Notes: generated by a model from the letters alone, not told the origin. A stretch of 64,000 nt of DNA from Candidatus Melainabacteria bacterium (GCA_016716405.1 JADJWK010000004.1:372001-436000); one strand, 5' to 3'; positions 24,502-33,291 are shown, counted from the stretch's first letter. Numbers and translations: made by a program.

Positions 24502-25455
24502 ATGGATCGGAATTTCCTGATTGCCATAGCGGTTCTTTTCATCGTCGCCGGACTGATTATAGTCCTGTCGGAAAAACACACGAGAGAAAAGGACACCAAT
24601 CTCAGACAACGCTATCTGAGCTCCATCGTCCTCTCCTGCGGCTGCCTGGTCACCGTCTACACCGGTGGCGATATCTTCGCGGCTTTCGTATTTCTGGCAG
24701 CTCTCATCTGTGTCAGAGAATTCCTGACCATGGTCGACGTCTGGAGCTATAAACCTTACAGGCTCACAGCCATTATATCGGTGGCCCTGGTAGTGCTGGC
24801 CGCCGCGGCGGAGCCCCCGCTGATCCCGCCCCTGGCGCCGGGGCCGGCTCTTGAAATTCTTCACGGGCTCCAGGGCTTTCATCCTTTCTATGCCGTCATC
24901 GCCCCGGTGATCATGATCAACCTGAGCACCCCCATCCTGCTTCGCTCCTATCAGGGCATGGTCTGGAAAGAGCTGGCGACCATCTTCGCGGTCCTTTATT
25001 TCGGCTGGTTCCTCGCTCACAGCATATTGATCAGGAATCTGGAGCAGGGGCTCGAGCTCACGACTTTCCTCTTTCTGGTGGTGGTGGCAAATGATATCGG
25101 CGCCTATTTTTTCGGTCGGCTTCTCGGCAAACACAAGCTCCTGAGCGAGATCAGCCCGCGCAAGACGGTGGAGGGCTTTGCCGGCGGAATATTCTGCTCG
25201 CTTCTGACAGCCTCGGCGTATAACGCCGTCTTTCCCGAATTCCCGCCGCTTCAGGCTCTCCTTGCCGGACTGGTGATCAGCCTGGCAGCCCCATTCGGGG
25301 ACCTGATCGTCTCGGTGATCAAACGAGATCTGAATCAGAAAGACTCGAGCAAGCTCATTCCGGGACACGGCGGACTTCTGGACAGGTCGGACAGCATTAT
25401 TCTGAGCGCCCCTAATTTCTACTACCTTGTCATCCTGCTCCACTCGAGAAGCTAG
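24502..25455 (+). CDS. cdsA: Phosphatidate cytidylyltransferase (CDP-diglyceride synthase)
   Basis: 317 residues from ATG 24502. It has multiple TM segments and the CdsA signature near the C-terminus: KRDLNQKDSSKLIPGHGG followed by LLDRSDS. It also has VVVANDIGAYFFGRLLGKHK and SPRKTVEGFAGG, typical of the CTP-binding part. It converts phosphatidic acid and CTP to CDP-diacylglycerol, the precursor of PG, PE and cardiolipin. It sits 7 bp after the CorC-like gene, a likely operon. A Pro-rich loop (PPLIPPLAPGPA) between early helices is unusual. Confidence 0.93.
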   Translation: MDRNFLIAIAVLFIVAGLIIVLSEKHTREKDTNLRQRYLSSIVLSCGCLVTVYTGGDIFAAFVFLAALICVREFLTMVDVWSYKPYRLTAIISVALVVLAAAAEPPLIPPLAPGPALEILHGLQGFHPFYAVIAPVIMINLSTPILLRSYQGMVWKELATIFAVLYFGWFLAHSILIRNLEQGLELTTFLFLVVVANDIGAYFFGRLLGKHKLLSEISPRKTVEGFAGGIFCSLLTASAYNAVFPEFPPLQALLAGLVISLAAPFGDLIVSVIKRDLNQKDSSKLIPGHGGLLDRSDSIILSAPNFYYLVILLHSRS

Positions 25456-25562
25456 AACCAGAAAAACTCATTCGCTGGGCTGAGGTCAGTCCGGATCGGC
25501 TGTGCCAGTATGTGAAATGATTTGATCGGGGTCGGGGTTAGAGTTGGAGTTGGGTTATCGAC

Positions 25563-26489
25563 ATGCGAAATATTCTGGTTGCCGTAGACGACAGTGAGTT
25601 CACCGGCGTCGTTCTTCAGTCCATCCTCGACAACCCCTGGTCGGGATCGCCTTCATTTCATGTGGTGACCGTCATTCCAGAATACGCGAAACCGACGATC
25701 ATGGAGACCTACAATGACTACGGCATTCATCACAAGCTCGAATACAAAGAGCTCAGAAAAGCCGCACTGGATATGATCACCAGATTCGCCCGGGCTGTCT
25801 CGAGAAAGCACCCGGAGAGTCAGGTATCCAAAGCGGTCCTGGTAGGCGATACAGCCTCGTCTATCCTCGATTGCGCCCGGGAGCGCGGCTGCGACCTCAT
25901 TGTCGTGGGCTCCCACGGCAAGAACGCCCTCGCCAGATTCGTAATGGGAAGCGTCTCCAATAAAGTCCTCCAGCATTCCGCCTGCCCGGTGGAAGTGGTC
26001 CGCAAGACAAATCGCAAAGAGCGCCTGAAAGTGCTGATCCCGGTGGATTTCTCCGAGTCGGCCAGGGCGGCTCTCGATCTGGCCGCCGGCCAGCTCTCTC
26101 CGGACTGCAATATATACTGCAAGGTGGTCACTGCCATCGAGCCGGTGACCTATTATTATCAAGGTCTCGAGATGAGCGGCTCCACAGCCGCGGCGCTCAT
26201 GACCGAGCGAGAGAAGAGCATCAAGAGAGCCGGCAAAGAATTGCCCGAGATGGGCAAAGCCCTGGTGGAGAGATTCGGGCGGGACAATGTCTCCTTCGAG
26301 GTCTGCGACGGCTATCCGGCAGATGAGATCATCGATATAGCCAGGACCTGGCCCGCCGACATCATCGTCATGGGCTCCCACGGCCGGCAGGGCTTCTCGA
26401 AGCTCATTCTGGGCAGTGTTTCACAGTCGGTGGCCATGCACGCCCCCTGCTCGGTCATCGTGATCCGCCCGTCTAAGTCCGAAGACTAA
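25563..26489 (+). CDS. Tandem-domain universal stress protein (UspA x2)
   Basis: 308 residues forming two Usp domains. Domain one (residues 1-147) opens MRNILVAVDDSEF and ends with the ATP-binding loop VVGSHGKNALARFVMGSVS. Domain two (~150-305) opens LKVLIPVDFSESARAAL and ends VMGSHGRQGFSKLILGSVS. Both keep G-x2-G-x9-G(S), so both should bind ATP. Usp proteins support survival under starvation and stress. The leader just upstream (25530-25556) is a G-rich run (GGGGTCGGGG...GGAGTTGGG) that also supplies the ribosome site. Confidence 0.93.
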   Translation: MRNILVAVDDSEFTGVVLQSILDNPWSGSPSFHVVTVIPEYAKPTIMETYNDYGIHHKLEYKELRKAALDMITRFARAVSRKHPESQVSKAVLVGDTASSILDCARERGCDLIVVGSHGKNALARFVMGSVSNKVLQHSACPVEVVRKTNRKERLKVLIPVDFSESARAALDLAAGQLSPDCNIYCKVVTAIEPVTYYYQGLEMSGSTAAALMTEREKSIKRAGKELPEMGKALVERFGRDNVSFEVCDGYPADEIIDIARTWPADIIVMGSHGRQGFSKLILGSVSQSVAMHAPCSVIVIRPSKSED

Positions 26490-26719
26490 CGATTCCAGGG
26501 CATCTTGCTCAGAAAGGCCGCCATGGCGCAGGCATCGGTCAGGGCAGAGACGATCATGCCGATGGCGACAAACGCGGATAGACACACCCAGCTCAGATTG
26601 AGGCTGAACCCCAGAGCAAGCCCTACTAGGATCAAGATCCCGGCGAACATCCGCACCTGCCTGTCCATGGACCAGGCTCCCTTTTCGCTTTTCGTATCCG
26701 GAATATCGGTGGCGTTCAC
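26486..26719 (-). CDS. YgaP-type DUF2892 membrane protein
   Basis: 77 residues from GTG 26719, chosen because GGAG lies 9 bp upstream and the frame before it has no ATG near a ribosome site. Two TM helices follow MDRQVRMFAGILILVGLALG and LSWVCLSAFVAIGMIVSALT. The ending DACAMAAFLSKMPWN is the DUF2892 signature found at the C-terminus of YgaP rhodanese. The rhodanese domain itself is absent. The Cys in TDACAM is conserved in the family and may take part in sulfur or cyanide chemistry. It overlaps the Usp gene by 4 bp, convergently. Confidence 0.85.
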   Translation of the reverse strand: MNATDIPDTKSEKGAWSMDRQVRMFAGILILVGLALGFSLNLSWVCLSAFVAIGMIVSALTDACAMAAFLSKMPWNR

Positions 26720-26829
26720 ATTCGTTTCTCCTGGCCGCTCAATGGAAGCATAACTCCAGGAAGAAAGCCCGGCGTCCACCCGAATGTCTAACCTGATCAG
26801 TCCCCGGGATGAATTAGCCCCGGGATCAA

Positions 26830-27360
26830 TCAGGTCTCGCTCTCCTCGCTGGCATCAGGGTCGGTGAAAAGCGGAGGCTCCTCCCTGAGGGTAAAGTCCG
26901 AGGCTTTGACATTGGCGACGAATTCTTTGAATTCTTCGTCCTCCTTCTGCTCTTCTTCCTCAGAAGCCGGTAGAACGAACTCGAGATCATCGGCCACGAA
27001 TATGGGCGCCCCCACAGACAGGGCCAGGGCGATGGCATCGGATGCCCGGGCGTCAACGAGCTTGGTCTCGCCGCTGATCGCCGGGATCAGCTTGATCGTC
27101 GCTTTATAAGTAGTCTCCGAATGCCGGTCGATCTCCACCTTCTCCACTCGATAACCCAGGCTGGCGATGACATTGTCCAGAAGCTCGTGGGTCATGGGGC
27201 GGCGAGACTTCACATTCATCAGGAGAAGCGATATGGCGCGGGCCTCCAGGGCTCCGATCCAGATGGGGAGACCTCTCTGACCGGTCTCGTCGTTGAGCAC
27301 CACTATGGGTTGAGAATTGCGCGGATCTACTCCGATTCCGGCTACCGATACTCTGATCAT
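26830..27360 (-). CDS. Bifunctional nuclease family protein (DUF151)
   Basis: 176 residues from ATG 27360, with CAGGAG 7 bp upstream. The BFN/DUF151 core is complete: RVSVAGIGVDPRNSQPIVVL, RGLPIWIGALEARAISLLL, MTHELLDNVIASLG and LVDARASDAIALALSVGAPI. The plant homologue has DNase and RNase activity; bacterial members are widespread and of unclear role. The acidic extension (EEEEQKEDEEF) after the domain is extra to the core. Confidence 0.92.
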   Translation of the reverse strand: MIRVSVAGIGVDPRNSQPIVVLNDETGQRGLPIWIGALEARAISLLLMNVKSRRPMTHELLDNVIASLGYRVEKVEIDRHSETTYKATIKLIPAISGETKLVDARASDAIALALSVGAPIFVADDLEFVLPASEEEEQKEDEEFKEFVANVKASDFTLREEPPLFTDPDASEESET

Positions 27361-27585
27361 TCGAGTCTCCTGCCCGGTTTCGACCCGGGATGCACTCTGT
27401 GCAGAAATCCGGGCACCGCGAAACAACGGTCGAAACCGCCGCCCGACGCCCATTACGTCGTCAATATTCTTTATCGCATATTTTTCGATTTCTGGCGCAA
27501 ATGCCGTACAAGGTGGCACCGGCTTCCGGCAGGCAGCGCCGAAAGCCCTGAAGCTTCAAAGCCTCGTTCTCCGATTGCGCGCTCG

Positions 27586-27618
27586 ACTCCGTTCAGACTC
27601 CGGTCAGACTCCGGGATC
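27586..27618. repeat. 11-bp direct repeats at the end of the serpin gene
   Basis: On the minus strand CGGAGTCTGAC, CGGAGTCTGAA and CGGAGTCGAGC lie head to tail. The serpin stop codon TGA falls inside the first copy. Confidence 0.6.
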
Positions 27619-28791
27619 CATGACGTGGCCCAGGAAAAGAACGGTGCCGGTCTTGTTGTCCCGGAGAACGAAGAAGAAGGGTCTGTCCAGGACCATTTTG
27701 AAAGGCTTGACAGGGTTCATCATGGCGGTGGCGCGGGCCATCTGCACCGCCGTCACCGCAGCCGCCTCGGTGCCTTCCTCGTTGACCTCCATGAAAGTCT
27801 TGTGAAAGACCTCGTCGATGAGCATATTCTCGTCTATCGAAGCCATTTTCTTGAAATCGGCCCGGTCCGGGTCGAAAGCGATTTTCATGCCCAGCGCGCT
27901 CAGGGAGCTCTTGAGCTTGCGCTTGTCCTCCAGCTTGAAACGCGGCATTGCCAGGCTTCCTTCCCGGACGCGGAAGCGCTCGAGAAAGCCCTGGAGACTG
28001 GAAGCGCTCAGGTCCGCCTCGAACTTCTCGAGGCTATTGGAGCCCTCCCGGGGCAAAAAGAGATAGAGACTCTTGTCGCGATTCTTGTAGTAGAGGTTGA
28101 TCGCCTGGAACTTCTCGTTCTCCATATAAGGATAATCGTCGCGGTGGGCATGCATCATTTTCACGGCTCTGGTCTTGCCCGAGGCGAGCTTGAAGTCCCC
28201 GTCGATGGTGGCAGATTTTTTGAACTGGTGCTCCCAGGTTCCCTTGAAATAGATGGCGTTGATCAGATAAAGGATCGCGTCCCGGGGAATGTTATCGATG
28301 ATCGTGGGAATTTTTCCGTGGGTCTTCTCGCTCACCCAACCGTTGATTATTCCCAGAGCTTCCTTGCTTTTAAAATCCACGGTCTTTGCGGAAGCGTCGA
28401 AATATTTCTTGTTGTCCTCCAGAAACTTTTTGTTGAAAGTGATTCCCTTCCGGGCGAATAGAGCGTTGGCCACCTCCAGGATGACACCGCCCCCGGAGCT
28501 TGCCAGACTGCTCCTCACCGCCTGAGCCTCCTCGTCGATAGCCTTGAGATCGGGCTTGCCCGGCTTGAGGACATCGATCATCGCTTCTTTCGTCTTGCCC
28601 CCGGCCCCGTTGAGAGTCATGGTCAGGGCGGTCGAGATGCTATAGGGCGACATCAGCAGATTCTCGCCGGGCTTCTCCTTACTCAGCTGCTTGAAAAGGT
28701 CCAGACCGAAAGAGTCCGTACCCCCCGCGAAAGCCGGGAGGAAAGAATTGAGAATAAGCGCCAGAGGCAGGAAGGCACGGACGAGCTTCAT
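27604..28791 (-). CDS. Exported serpin (serine/cysteine protease inhibitor)
   Basis: 395 residues from ATG 28791 (GAGGAA upstream). A signal peptide (LVRAFLPLALILNSFLPAFA) is followed by a complete serpin fold: NLLMSPYSISTALTMTLNGA, ILYLINAIYFKGTWEHQF, FKLEDKRKLKSSLSALGM and the late DRPFFFVLRDNKTGTVLF. The hinge KTFMEVNEEGTEAAAVTA keeps the small residues required for loop insertion, so it should be inhibitory. By antithrombin-like numbering P2-P1 would be Arg-Ala (QMARATAMM). Serpins trap target proteases irreversibly. Export suggests defence against host, prey or competitor proteases, or control of its own secreted enzymes. Confidence 0.95.
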   Translation of the reverse strand: MKLVRAFLPLALILNSFLPAFAGGTDSFGLDLFKQLSKEKPGENLLMSPYSISTALTMTLNGAGGKTKEAMIDVLKPGKPDLKAIDEEAQAVRSSLASSGGGVILEVANALFARKGITFNKKFLEDNKKYFDASAKTVDFKSKEALGIINGWVSEKTHGKIPTIIDNIPRDAILYLINAIYFKGTWEHQFKKSATIDGDFKLASGKTRAVKMMHAHRDDYPYMENEKFQAINLYYKNRDKSLYLFLPREGSNSLEKFEADLSASSLQGFLERFRVREGSLAMPRFKLEDKRKLKSSLSALGMKIAFDPDRADFKKMASIDENMLIDEVFHKTFMEVNEEGTEAAAVTAVQMARATAMMNPVKPFKMVLDRPFFFVLRDNKTGTVLFLGHVMDPGV

Positions 28792-29132
28792 GGTAATTTC
28801 CTCGATGGACAGACCACTGGAATGAGAACAACATCGTATCATCTTGGCGGCCCGACGAAGATTCAGCCTTTCAGCCTCATCCCCGGGATCGATGGCAGGC
28901 CCTGCCGTGGAGCCTATCATAATAATCGAGAGAAACCCAAAGAGGGAAACCGAAGAAAAACGGCAATTCCCTTGTGGGCAGCAGGCAACCGGGGCACCGC
29001 CCTGAGCCTGAAGACGCCAGGACCACCTGGCGTCTCACTTTCTGGTACTTTTCATCAGAATTGTTCCGATAGGATGATGCGGCGCATCGGCCAGGACGAT
29101 ATCCTGTACGAGTTATTCTGATCGGTGACGCC
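28792..29132. other. 340-bp intergenic region before the N-ATPase operon
   Basis: No gene is supported here. It separates the serpin gene (minus) from atpD (plus), so promoters for both must lie in it, but no clear -35/-10 pair stands out. The one strong element is the hairpin at 29013-29034. Confidence 0.6.
29013..29034 (+). terminator. Strong hairpin in the atpD leader (attenuator or terminator)
   Basis: GACGCCAGG and CCTGGCGTC form a perfect 9-bp stem with an ACCA loop, about 100 bp before atpD. It is followed on the plus strand by TCACTTTCTGGTACTTTTC, a weak T-rich stretch. Confidence 0.4.
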
Positions 29133-30560
29133 ATGAAAGCTGGAGAGCAAACCAGCAACAAGATCTGTAAGCCGGGAGTAATCACGCGCCTGAGAGGCAG
29201 CGTGGTGGAGGTCGCCTTCGAAGAACAGCTGCCGGCCCTCAACGAACTCCTCCGAATCGACAGAACGGACGGAACCCCGGTATTCGTCGAGGTCATGCAG
29301 CATATGGACACGCAGAGAGTTCGTGGCATGGCGTTATCGCCGACCCGCGGACTTTCACGCGGTCAGGCTGTAGAGGCAACCGGCGAGCCCCTTCAGGTCC
29401 CGGTCGGTCCGGGTACCCTCTCCCGAATGTTCAATGCCTTCGGAGAGCCTATTGACGACTGCGGCGATCTTCCCCCCGGTCTGGCAAGACAGTCTATTCA
29501 TCGTCAGGCTCCCGCCCTGGGCGACCGGCAGACAGGAAAGGAGATCTTCGAGACAGGCATCAAAGCCGTGGATGTGCTGGCACCAATCGAGCGTGGTGGG
29601 AAAGCCGGTCTTTTCGGTGGAGCCGGCGTCGGCAAGACTGTGCTTCTTACCGAGCTCATCCAGAACATCATCGGCAAACATCGAGGTGTGAGCATCTTTT
29701 GCGGTATCGGCGAACGCAGTCGCGAAGGTCAGGAGCTCTACGAGGAGATGAAAGCCGCCGAGCTCCTCGACGATATGATCCTGGTCTTCGGGCAGATGCA
29801 CGAGCCGCCCGGCTGCCGCTTCCGGGTCGGGCAGACAGCCCTGACAATGGCGGAATATTTTCGAGACCGGGAATGCAGAGACGTGCTTCTCCTGATCGAC
29901 AACATCTTTCGATTCATCCAGGCCGGCGCAGAAGTTTCGGCGCTCATGGGAAATCTGCCCTCGCAGATGGACTATCAGCCTACCCTGAGCACAGAGCTGG
30001 CCTCTCTGGAAGAGCGAATAGCGAGCACGAAAAACGGAGCGATTACTTCGATTCAAGCAGTCTATGTGCCGGCCGACGATTTCACAGACCCCTCGTCGGT
30101 TCACACTTTCGCGCACCTGTCCGCCAGCCTGGTCCTCTCGCGCAAACGGGCGGCGGAAGGTCTGCTTCCGGCAATCGATCCTCTCGAGTCCAGCTCTCAG
30201 ATGCTTACCGTCGAGGTTGTCGGCGAGCGGCACTACCTCATCGCCAGGGAAACACGAAGCACCCTGGCCAGATATGAGGAGCTCAAGGACATTATCGCGA
30301 TGCTCGGATTGGAGCAGCTCGCTCAGGAGAACCGCAAACTGGTGGAGCGTGCCAGAAAACTGGAGCGATTCCTCACCCAGCCATTTTTCAGCACCGAGCG
30401 CTTCACGAACATACCGGGTGCGATGATCTCGCTGGACGACGCCCTCGATGGCTGCGAGTCGATACTTTCAGGAAGGGTGGACAAGATTCCGGAGCGATTC
30501 TTCTATATGGCTGGCACCATCGAAGATGTCGAAAGGAGGAGCCGAGAAAATGGGATCTGA
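29133..30560 (+). CDS. atpD: N-type ATPase subunit beta
   Basis: 475 residues. The catalytic subunit carries Walker A in GLFGGAGVGKTVLLTELI, the GIGERSREG motif, and Walker B LLLIDNIFRF. It is the first gene of a nine-gene cluster in the order beta, epsilon, Q, R, a, c, b, alpha, gamma, which is diagnostic for N-ATPases (a laterally spread, often Na+-translocating F-type enzyme). Ordinary F-ATPase operons start with a/c and carry delta. The ribosome site before ATG is weak. Neighbouring genes overlap or nearly touch, so the operon is translationally coupled. Confidence 0.97.
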   Translation: MKAGEQTSNKICKPGVITRLRGSVVEVAFEEQLPALNELLRIDRTDGTPVFVEVMQHMDTQRVRGMALSPTRGLSRGQAVEATGEPLQVPVGPGTLSRMFNAFGEPIDDCGDLPPGLARQSIHRQAPALGDRQTGKEIFETGIKAVDVLAPIERGGKAGLFGGAGVGKTVLLTELIQNIIGKHRGVSIFCGIGERSREGQELYEEMKAAELLDDMILVFGQMHEPPGCRFRVGQTALTMAEYFRDRECRDVLLLIDNIFRFIQAGAEVSALMGNLPSQMDYQPTLSTELASLEERIASTKNGAITSIQAVYVPADDFTDPSSVHTFAHLSASLVLSRKRAAEGLLPAIDPLESSSQMLTVEVVGERHYLIARETRSTLARYEELKDIIAMLGLEQLAQENRKLVERARKLERFLTQPFFSTERFTNIPGAMISLDDALDGCESILSGRVDKIPERFFYMAGTIEDVERRSRENGI

Positions 30561-30948
30561 CGGGATGCGGCTGATCATCAAGCTGCCGGCAAGAGCCTTT
30601 CTAGATCAGCCTGACGTGGTTTCGGTATGCGCCGAGTCCGAGTCGGGCTCCTTCGGAATTCTTCCCCGCCGGATGGACTGTATAGCGGCTCTAGTTCCCG
30701 GCATCCTCAGCTACAGGACGGCTGACGGCAAGGAATTCCATGTCGCCATCGACGAAGGTATACTGCTCAAGACTGGTGGCGAGGTCCTGGTATCAGTTCG
30801 TAATGCCATTGGAGATGTGCCCCTCGAGCATCTCAAGGTCCTGGTGGATAGCGAGATGAAACAGATTGACGAGCGCGAGGCCGCCCTGAGAAGATCGATT
30901 GCCCTTCTCGAAAGCTCGCTATTCGGCTCTTTCAAAGACTCCGGCTGA
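30550..30948 (+). CDS. atpC: N-type ATPase subunit epsilon
   Basis: 132 residues from ATG 30550, overlapping the end of atpD by 11 bp; GGAGGAG lies upstream inside atpD. The beta-sandwich motif ESGSFGILPRRMDCIAALVP and KEFHVAIDEGILLKTGGEVL are typical of epsilon, and a C-terminal helical part (QIDEREAALRRSIALLE) follows. Epsilon joins gamma to the c-ring and tunes ATP hydrolysis. Confidence 0.93.
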   Translation: MGSDGMRLIIKLPARAFLDQPDVVSVCAESESGSFGILPRRMDCIAALVPGILSYRTADGKEFHVAIDEGILLKTGGEVLVSVRNAIGDVPLEHLKVLVDSEMKQIDEREAALRRSIALLESSLFGSFKDSG

Positions 30949-30962
30949 AGGAAGACGGGGCG

Positions 30963-31295
30963 ATGAAGCGAGAAAGCAGCTCGGGGGAATTCTCCCGAAA
31001 AATCGAGAAAAAACAGAAGAGAAAGCTGAAAGCCATGAAAACAGCAAACGACAGCCTGTTCCTCTCATTTTCCACATACGGCATGATCGGCTGGTCCATC
31101 ACGGTCCCCGTCCTCATTGGAATCGCTCTGGGAATCTGGCTGGATCGAACTTTCCCGGGCAGGCATTCATACACGCTGATGCTGCTCGCCTCCGGATTGA
31201 TGCTCGGCTGTTACAACGCCTGGTCGTGGATAGATGGACAACAGAAAGAGATTGATAACGAGCAGGAGACAGAGGAGAAAGAAGATCTATGCTGA
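30963..31295 (+). CDS. atpQ: N-type ATPase accessory membrane protein AtpQ
   Basis: 110 residues. After a basic N-terminus (RKIEKKQKRKLKAMKT) come two TM segments, GMIGWSITVPVLIGIALGIW and LMLLASGLMLGCYNAW, separated by LDRTFPGRHSY, as in AtpI/AtpQ proteins. The C-terminus is acidic. AtpQ occurs only in N-ATPase operons and is thought to help assemble the c-ring or carry Mg2+/Ca2+. Its position between atpC and atpR fixes the assignment. It overlaps atpR by 7 bp. Confidence 0.88.
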   Translation: MKRESSSGEFSRKIEKKQKRKLKAMKTANDSLFLSFSTYGMIGWSITVPVLIGIALGIWLDRTFPGRHSYTLMLLASGLMLGCYNAWSWIDGQQKEIDNEQETEEKEDLC

Positions 31296-31585
31296 CACAG
31301 ATCCCGATTCTTGCCCTGGCCTTTCTGGCAGGAGTTATGCTGGCCGCCCTGAACGTTATGGCGATTCATCGAACAGCGTCGCGCTTTCTTGAAAGAAGAG
31401 CCGCTGATCCGGTGGTTGGCTTGTTGCGCCCTGCCCGAACGGCAATCGTTCTGGTCGTGCTTTTCTTGAGTCTCACGAATCTGGGAGCGCTTTTCTTGAG
31501 TGTCCAGCTGGCCGGTTTTGTCGTCGGTCAGGCGGCGCTCGTCTGGATGATTCTCAGAGAATCGGAGGCAAACGAATGCATCTGA
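31289..31585 (+). CDS. atpR: N-type ATPase accessory membrane protein AtpR
   Basis: 98 residues with three TM segments (IPILALAFLAGVMLAALNVM, AIVLVVLFLSLTNLGALFLS, LAGFVVGQAALVWMIL). Charged residues near the first helix (AIHRTASRFLERR) fit the AtpR pattern, proposed to interact with the c-subunit. The gene is unique to N-ATPase operons. Its end overlaps atpB by 10 bp. Confidence 0.86.
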   Translation: MLTQIPILALAFLAGVMLAALNVMAIHRTASRFLERRAADPVVGLLRPARTAIVLVVLFLSLTNLGALFLSVQLAGFVVGQAALVWMILRESEANECI

Positions 31586-32244
31586 CTCCTGACCAGGTAA
31601 TCTTCTTCCAGTACGGGGCGATAAAGATAAACCTGACCATCGTCACCACATGGATCATAATGGCCATACTGGTGGCGATCTCTATGCAGGCTACAAGAGG
31701 TCTCAAACCGGGAAGAAATCCCGGCCGCTGGCAGAACTTCCTCGAATCGATTCTTTCCTATACTCGCTCTCAACTGAGAGATCTCGGTGTCGACAAGCCT
31801 GAACGATGCCTGCCGCTGGTGGTAACGCTTTTTCTTTTCATTTCAGCCTCGACCCTTTCGGGACTGGTACCGATGGTTGAGCCACCCATCGGCTCCCTCT
31901 CGACGACTGCCGCTCTTGCAGTGTGCGTCTTGCTTTCCGTCCCGATATACGGGATTGCCAGCCGGGGAGTCGGTGGCTACCTGCACCGTTACGTAGAGCC
32001 GACCTGGGTAATGCTGCCCTTCAATATCACCGGCGAAATCTCCCGCACAATAGCGCTGGCAGTCCGCCTCTTCGGCAATTCTATGAGCGCCGCCATGGTC
32101 GTAGCAATTTGCCTGAGCATCGCACCATTGTTTTTCCCGATTATCCTGCGGCTGCTCGGGCTGCTGACGGGTCTGGTACAGTCATATATTTTCGCAGTCC
32201 TGGCCGCGCTATACATAGCGGCCGGAACCAGGGCACAACGTTGA
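31576..32244 (+). CDS. atpB: N-type ATPase subunit a
   Basis: 222 residues. The essential stator arginine is visible in RTIALAVRLFGNSMSAAMVV, and the last helix LVQSYIFAVLAALYIAAG is typical of subunit a. It forms the ion half-channels against the c-ring. It is slightly shorter than E. coli subunit a, as usual for N-ATPases. About five TM helices can be traced. Confidence 0.95.
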   Translation: MHLTPDQVIFFQYGAIKINLTIVTTWIIMAILVAISMQATRGLKPGRNPGRWQNFLESILSYTRSQLRDLGVDKPERCLPLVVTLFLFISASTLSGLVPMVEPPIGSLSTTAALAVCVLLSVPIYGIASRGVGGYLHRYVEPTWVMLPFNITGEISRTIALAVRLFGNSMSAAMVVAICLSIAPLFFPIILRLLGLLTGLVQSYIFAVLAALYIAAGTRAQR

Positions 32245-32262
32245 GAACGAAAGGAGGAGATG

Positions 32263-32541
32263 ATGCAGAGTAGCGATTTGATAGCTGTAGTGTCGATTGT
32301 GACGGCCGGGCTGACGATGTGTATCGGCTCGTTCGGTCCGGCCTTCGGCGAGGCCAGAGCCCTGAGTAAAGCACTGGAGGCCCTTGCACAACAACCGGAC
32401 GCCGCCTCCTCAATTACCCGCACTCTCTTTGTCGGTCTCGCCATGGTGGAGACGACAGGCATATTCTGTTTCGTTATCTCGATGATCCTGCTTTTCGCCA
32501 ATCCGTTCTGGAATCATGCCACGAGCAACCTGGGAAGATAA
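32263..32541 (+). CDS. atpE: N-type ATPase subunit c
   Basis: 92 residues from ATG 32263; the ATG at 32260 is too close to AAGGAGG. Helix one carries GPAFGEARALSKALEALAQQ and helix two VGLAMVETTGIFCFVISM. The ion-binding Glu63 is present, and a second Glu (Glu30) replaces the Gln32 of Ilyobacter Na+ c-subunits. Relative to the E-S-T...Y Na+ signature, this protein reads E-T-T...F (Thr64, Phe68). Two Glu per hairpin is usual for N-ATPases; the Ser-to-Thr and Tyr-to-Phe changes leave Na+ versus H+ use open. Confidence 0.95.
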   Translation: MQSSDLIAVVSIVTAGLTMCIGSFGPAFGEARALSKALEALAQQPDAASSITRTLFVGLAMVETTGIFCFVISMILLFANPFWNHATSNLGR

Positions 32542-32544
32542 GAC

Positions 32545-33291
32545 ATGATCGACTGGTTCACCTTTTGTGCTCAAATAATCAACTTCACCATTCTTGTCCT
32601 GCTCTTGAAGCGCTTTCTCTACAAACCGCTTCTCGAGATAATGGATAATCGAGAGCTGGAGATCAAGGAGCGCTACCGGAAAGCAGAGGAGCTGGCTGCC
32701 AATGCCGAGAGAGAGAAGGCGGCGCTCAAGGAAAAAATCGAAGAGCTCGAATGCTCGCGAGCCAGCACTCTGGAGCGCATCGAGGAGGAAGCCGAGCAGC
32801 TCAAGGACGCTCTCTTGCAAGAGGCCAGAGACGAAGTCGAGAAACTCAGACAGAGCTGGCAAAAAAGTCTGATTGAGGAGTCCCGGCAACTGGGCGGAGC
32901 CGTCAAGGAAGAGTTCAAGACCAGAGTGCTGGACACGTCCAGAAAAATCATCGCGGAGATATCCGGTGCCGATCTGGAAGATAGAATCATCGCCAGATTC
33001 TTCGAGCGCCTGGAGAGCACGGGCATGCTCTCGGAGCTCAGCAATGGCAAAGGCAGTCCCGGCTCGATTCTGGTGAGGACAGGCTTCTCCTTGAGCGGCG
33101 AGAACGCGAAGTGGCTCGAGGAAAGGATCGAGAAGCAGCTAGGCTGTTGCCCGGAGATCAAGACCGAGATCGCAGAAGACTTGATCGCCGGTATAGAGAT
33201 CGTGGTGGACGGGAAGAAAGCGAGCTGGTCGATTGCCGACTATCTCGAGGATCTGGAGCATGGGATCGGCGAGGTGGTTTGTAATGCCTGA
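32545..33291 (+). CDS. atpF: N-type ATPase subunit b with delta-like C-terminal extension
   Basis: 248 residues, longer than a plain b (~160). Residues 1-30 are the membrane anchor (FCAQIINFTILVLLLKRFLY). A long charged coiled coil follows (~35-130). The C-terminal part (ILVRTGFSLSGENAKWLEER ... DLIAGIEIVVDGKKASWSIA) resembles the C-terminal domain of delta. The operon has no atpH, so this fusion probably provides the delta function of tethering the stator to alpha, as described for N-ATPases. Confidence 0.92.
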   Translation: MIDWFTFCAQIINFTILVLLLKRFLYKPLLEIMDNRELEIKERYRKAEELAANAEREKAALKEKIEELECSRASTLERIEEEAEQLKDALLQEARDEVEKLRQSWQKSLIEESRQLGGAVKEEFKTRVLDTSRKIIAEISGADLEDRIIARFFERLESTGMLSELSNGKGSPGSILVRTGFSLSGENAKWLEERIEKQLGCCPEIKTEIAEDLIAGIEIVVDGKKASWSIADYLEDLEHGIGEVVCNA

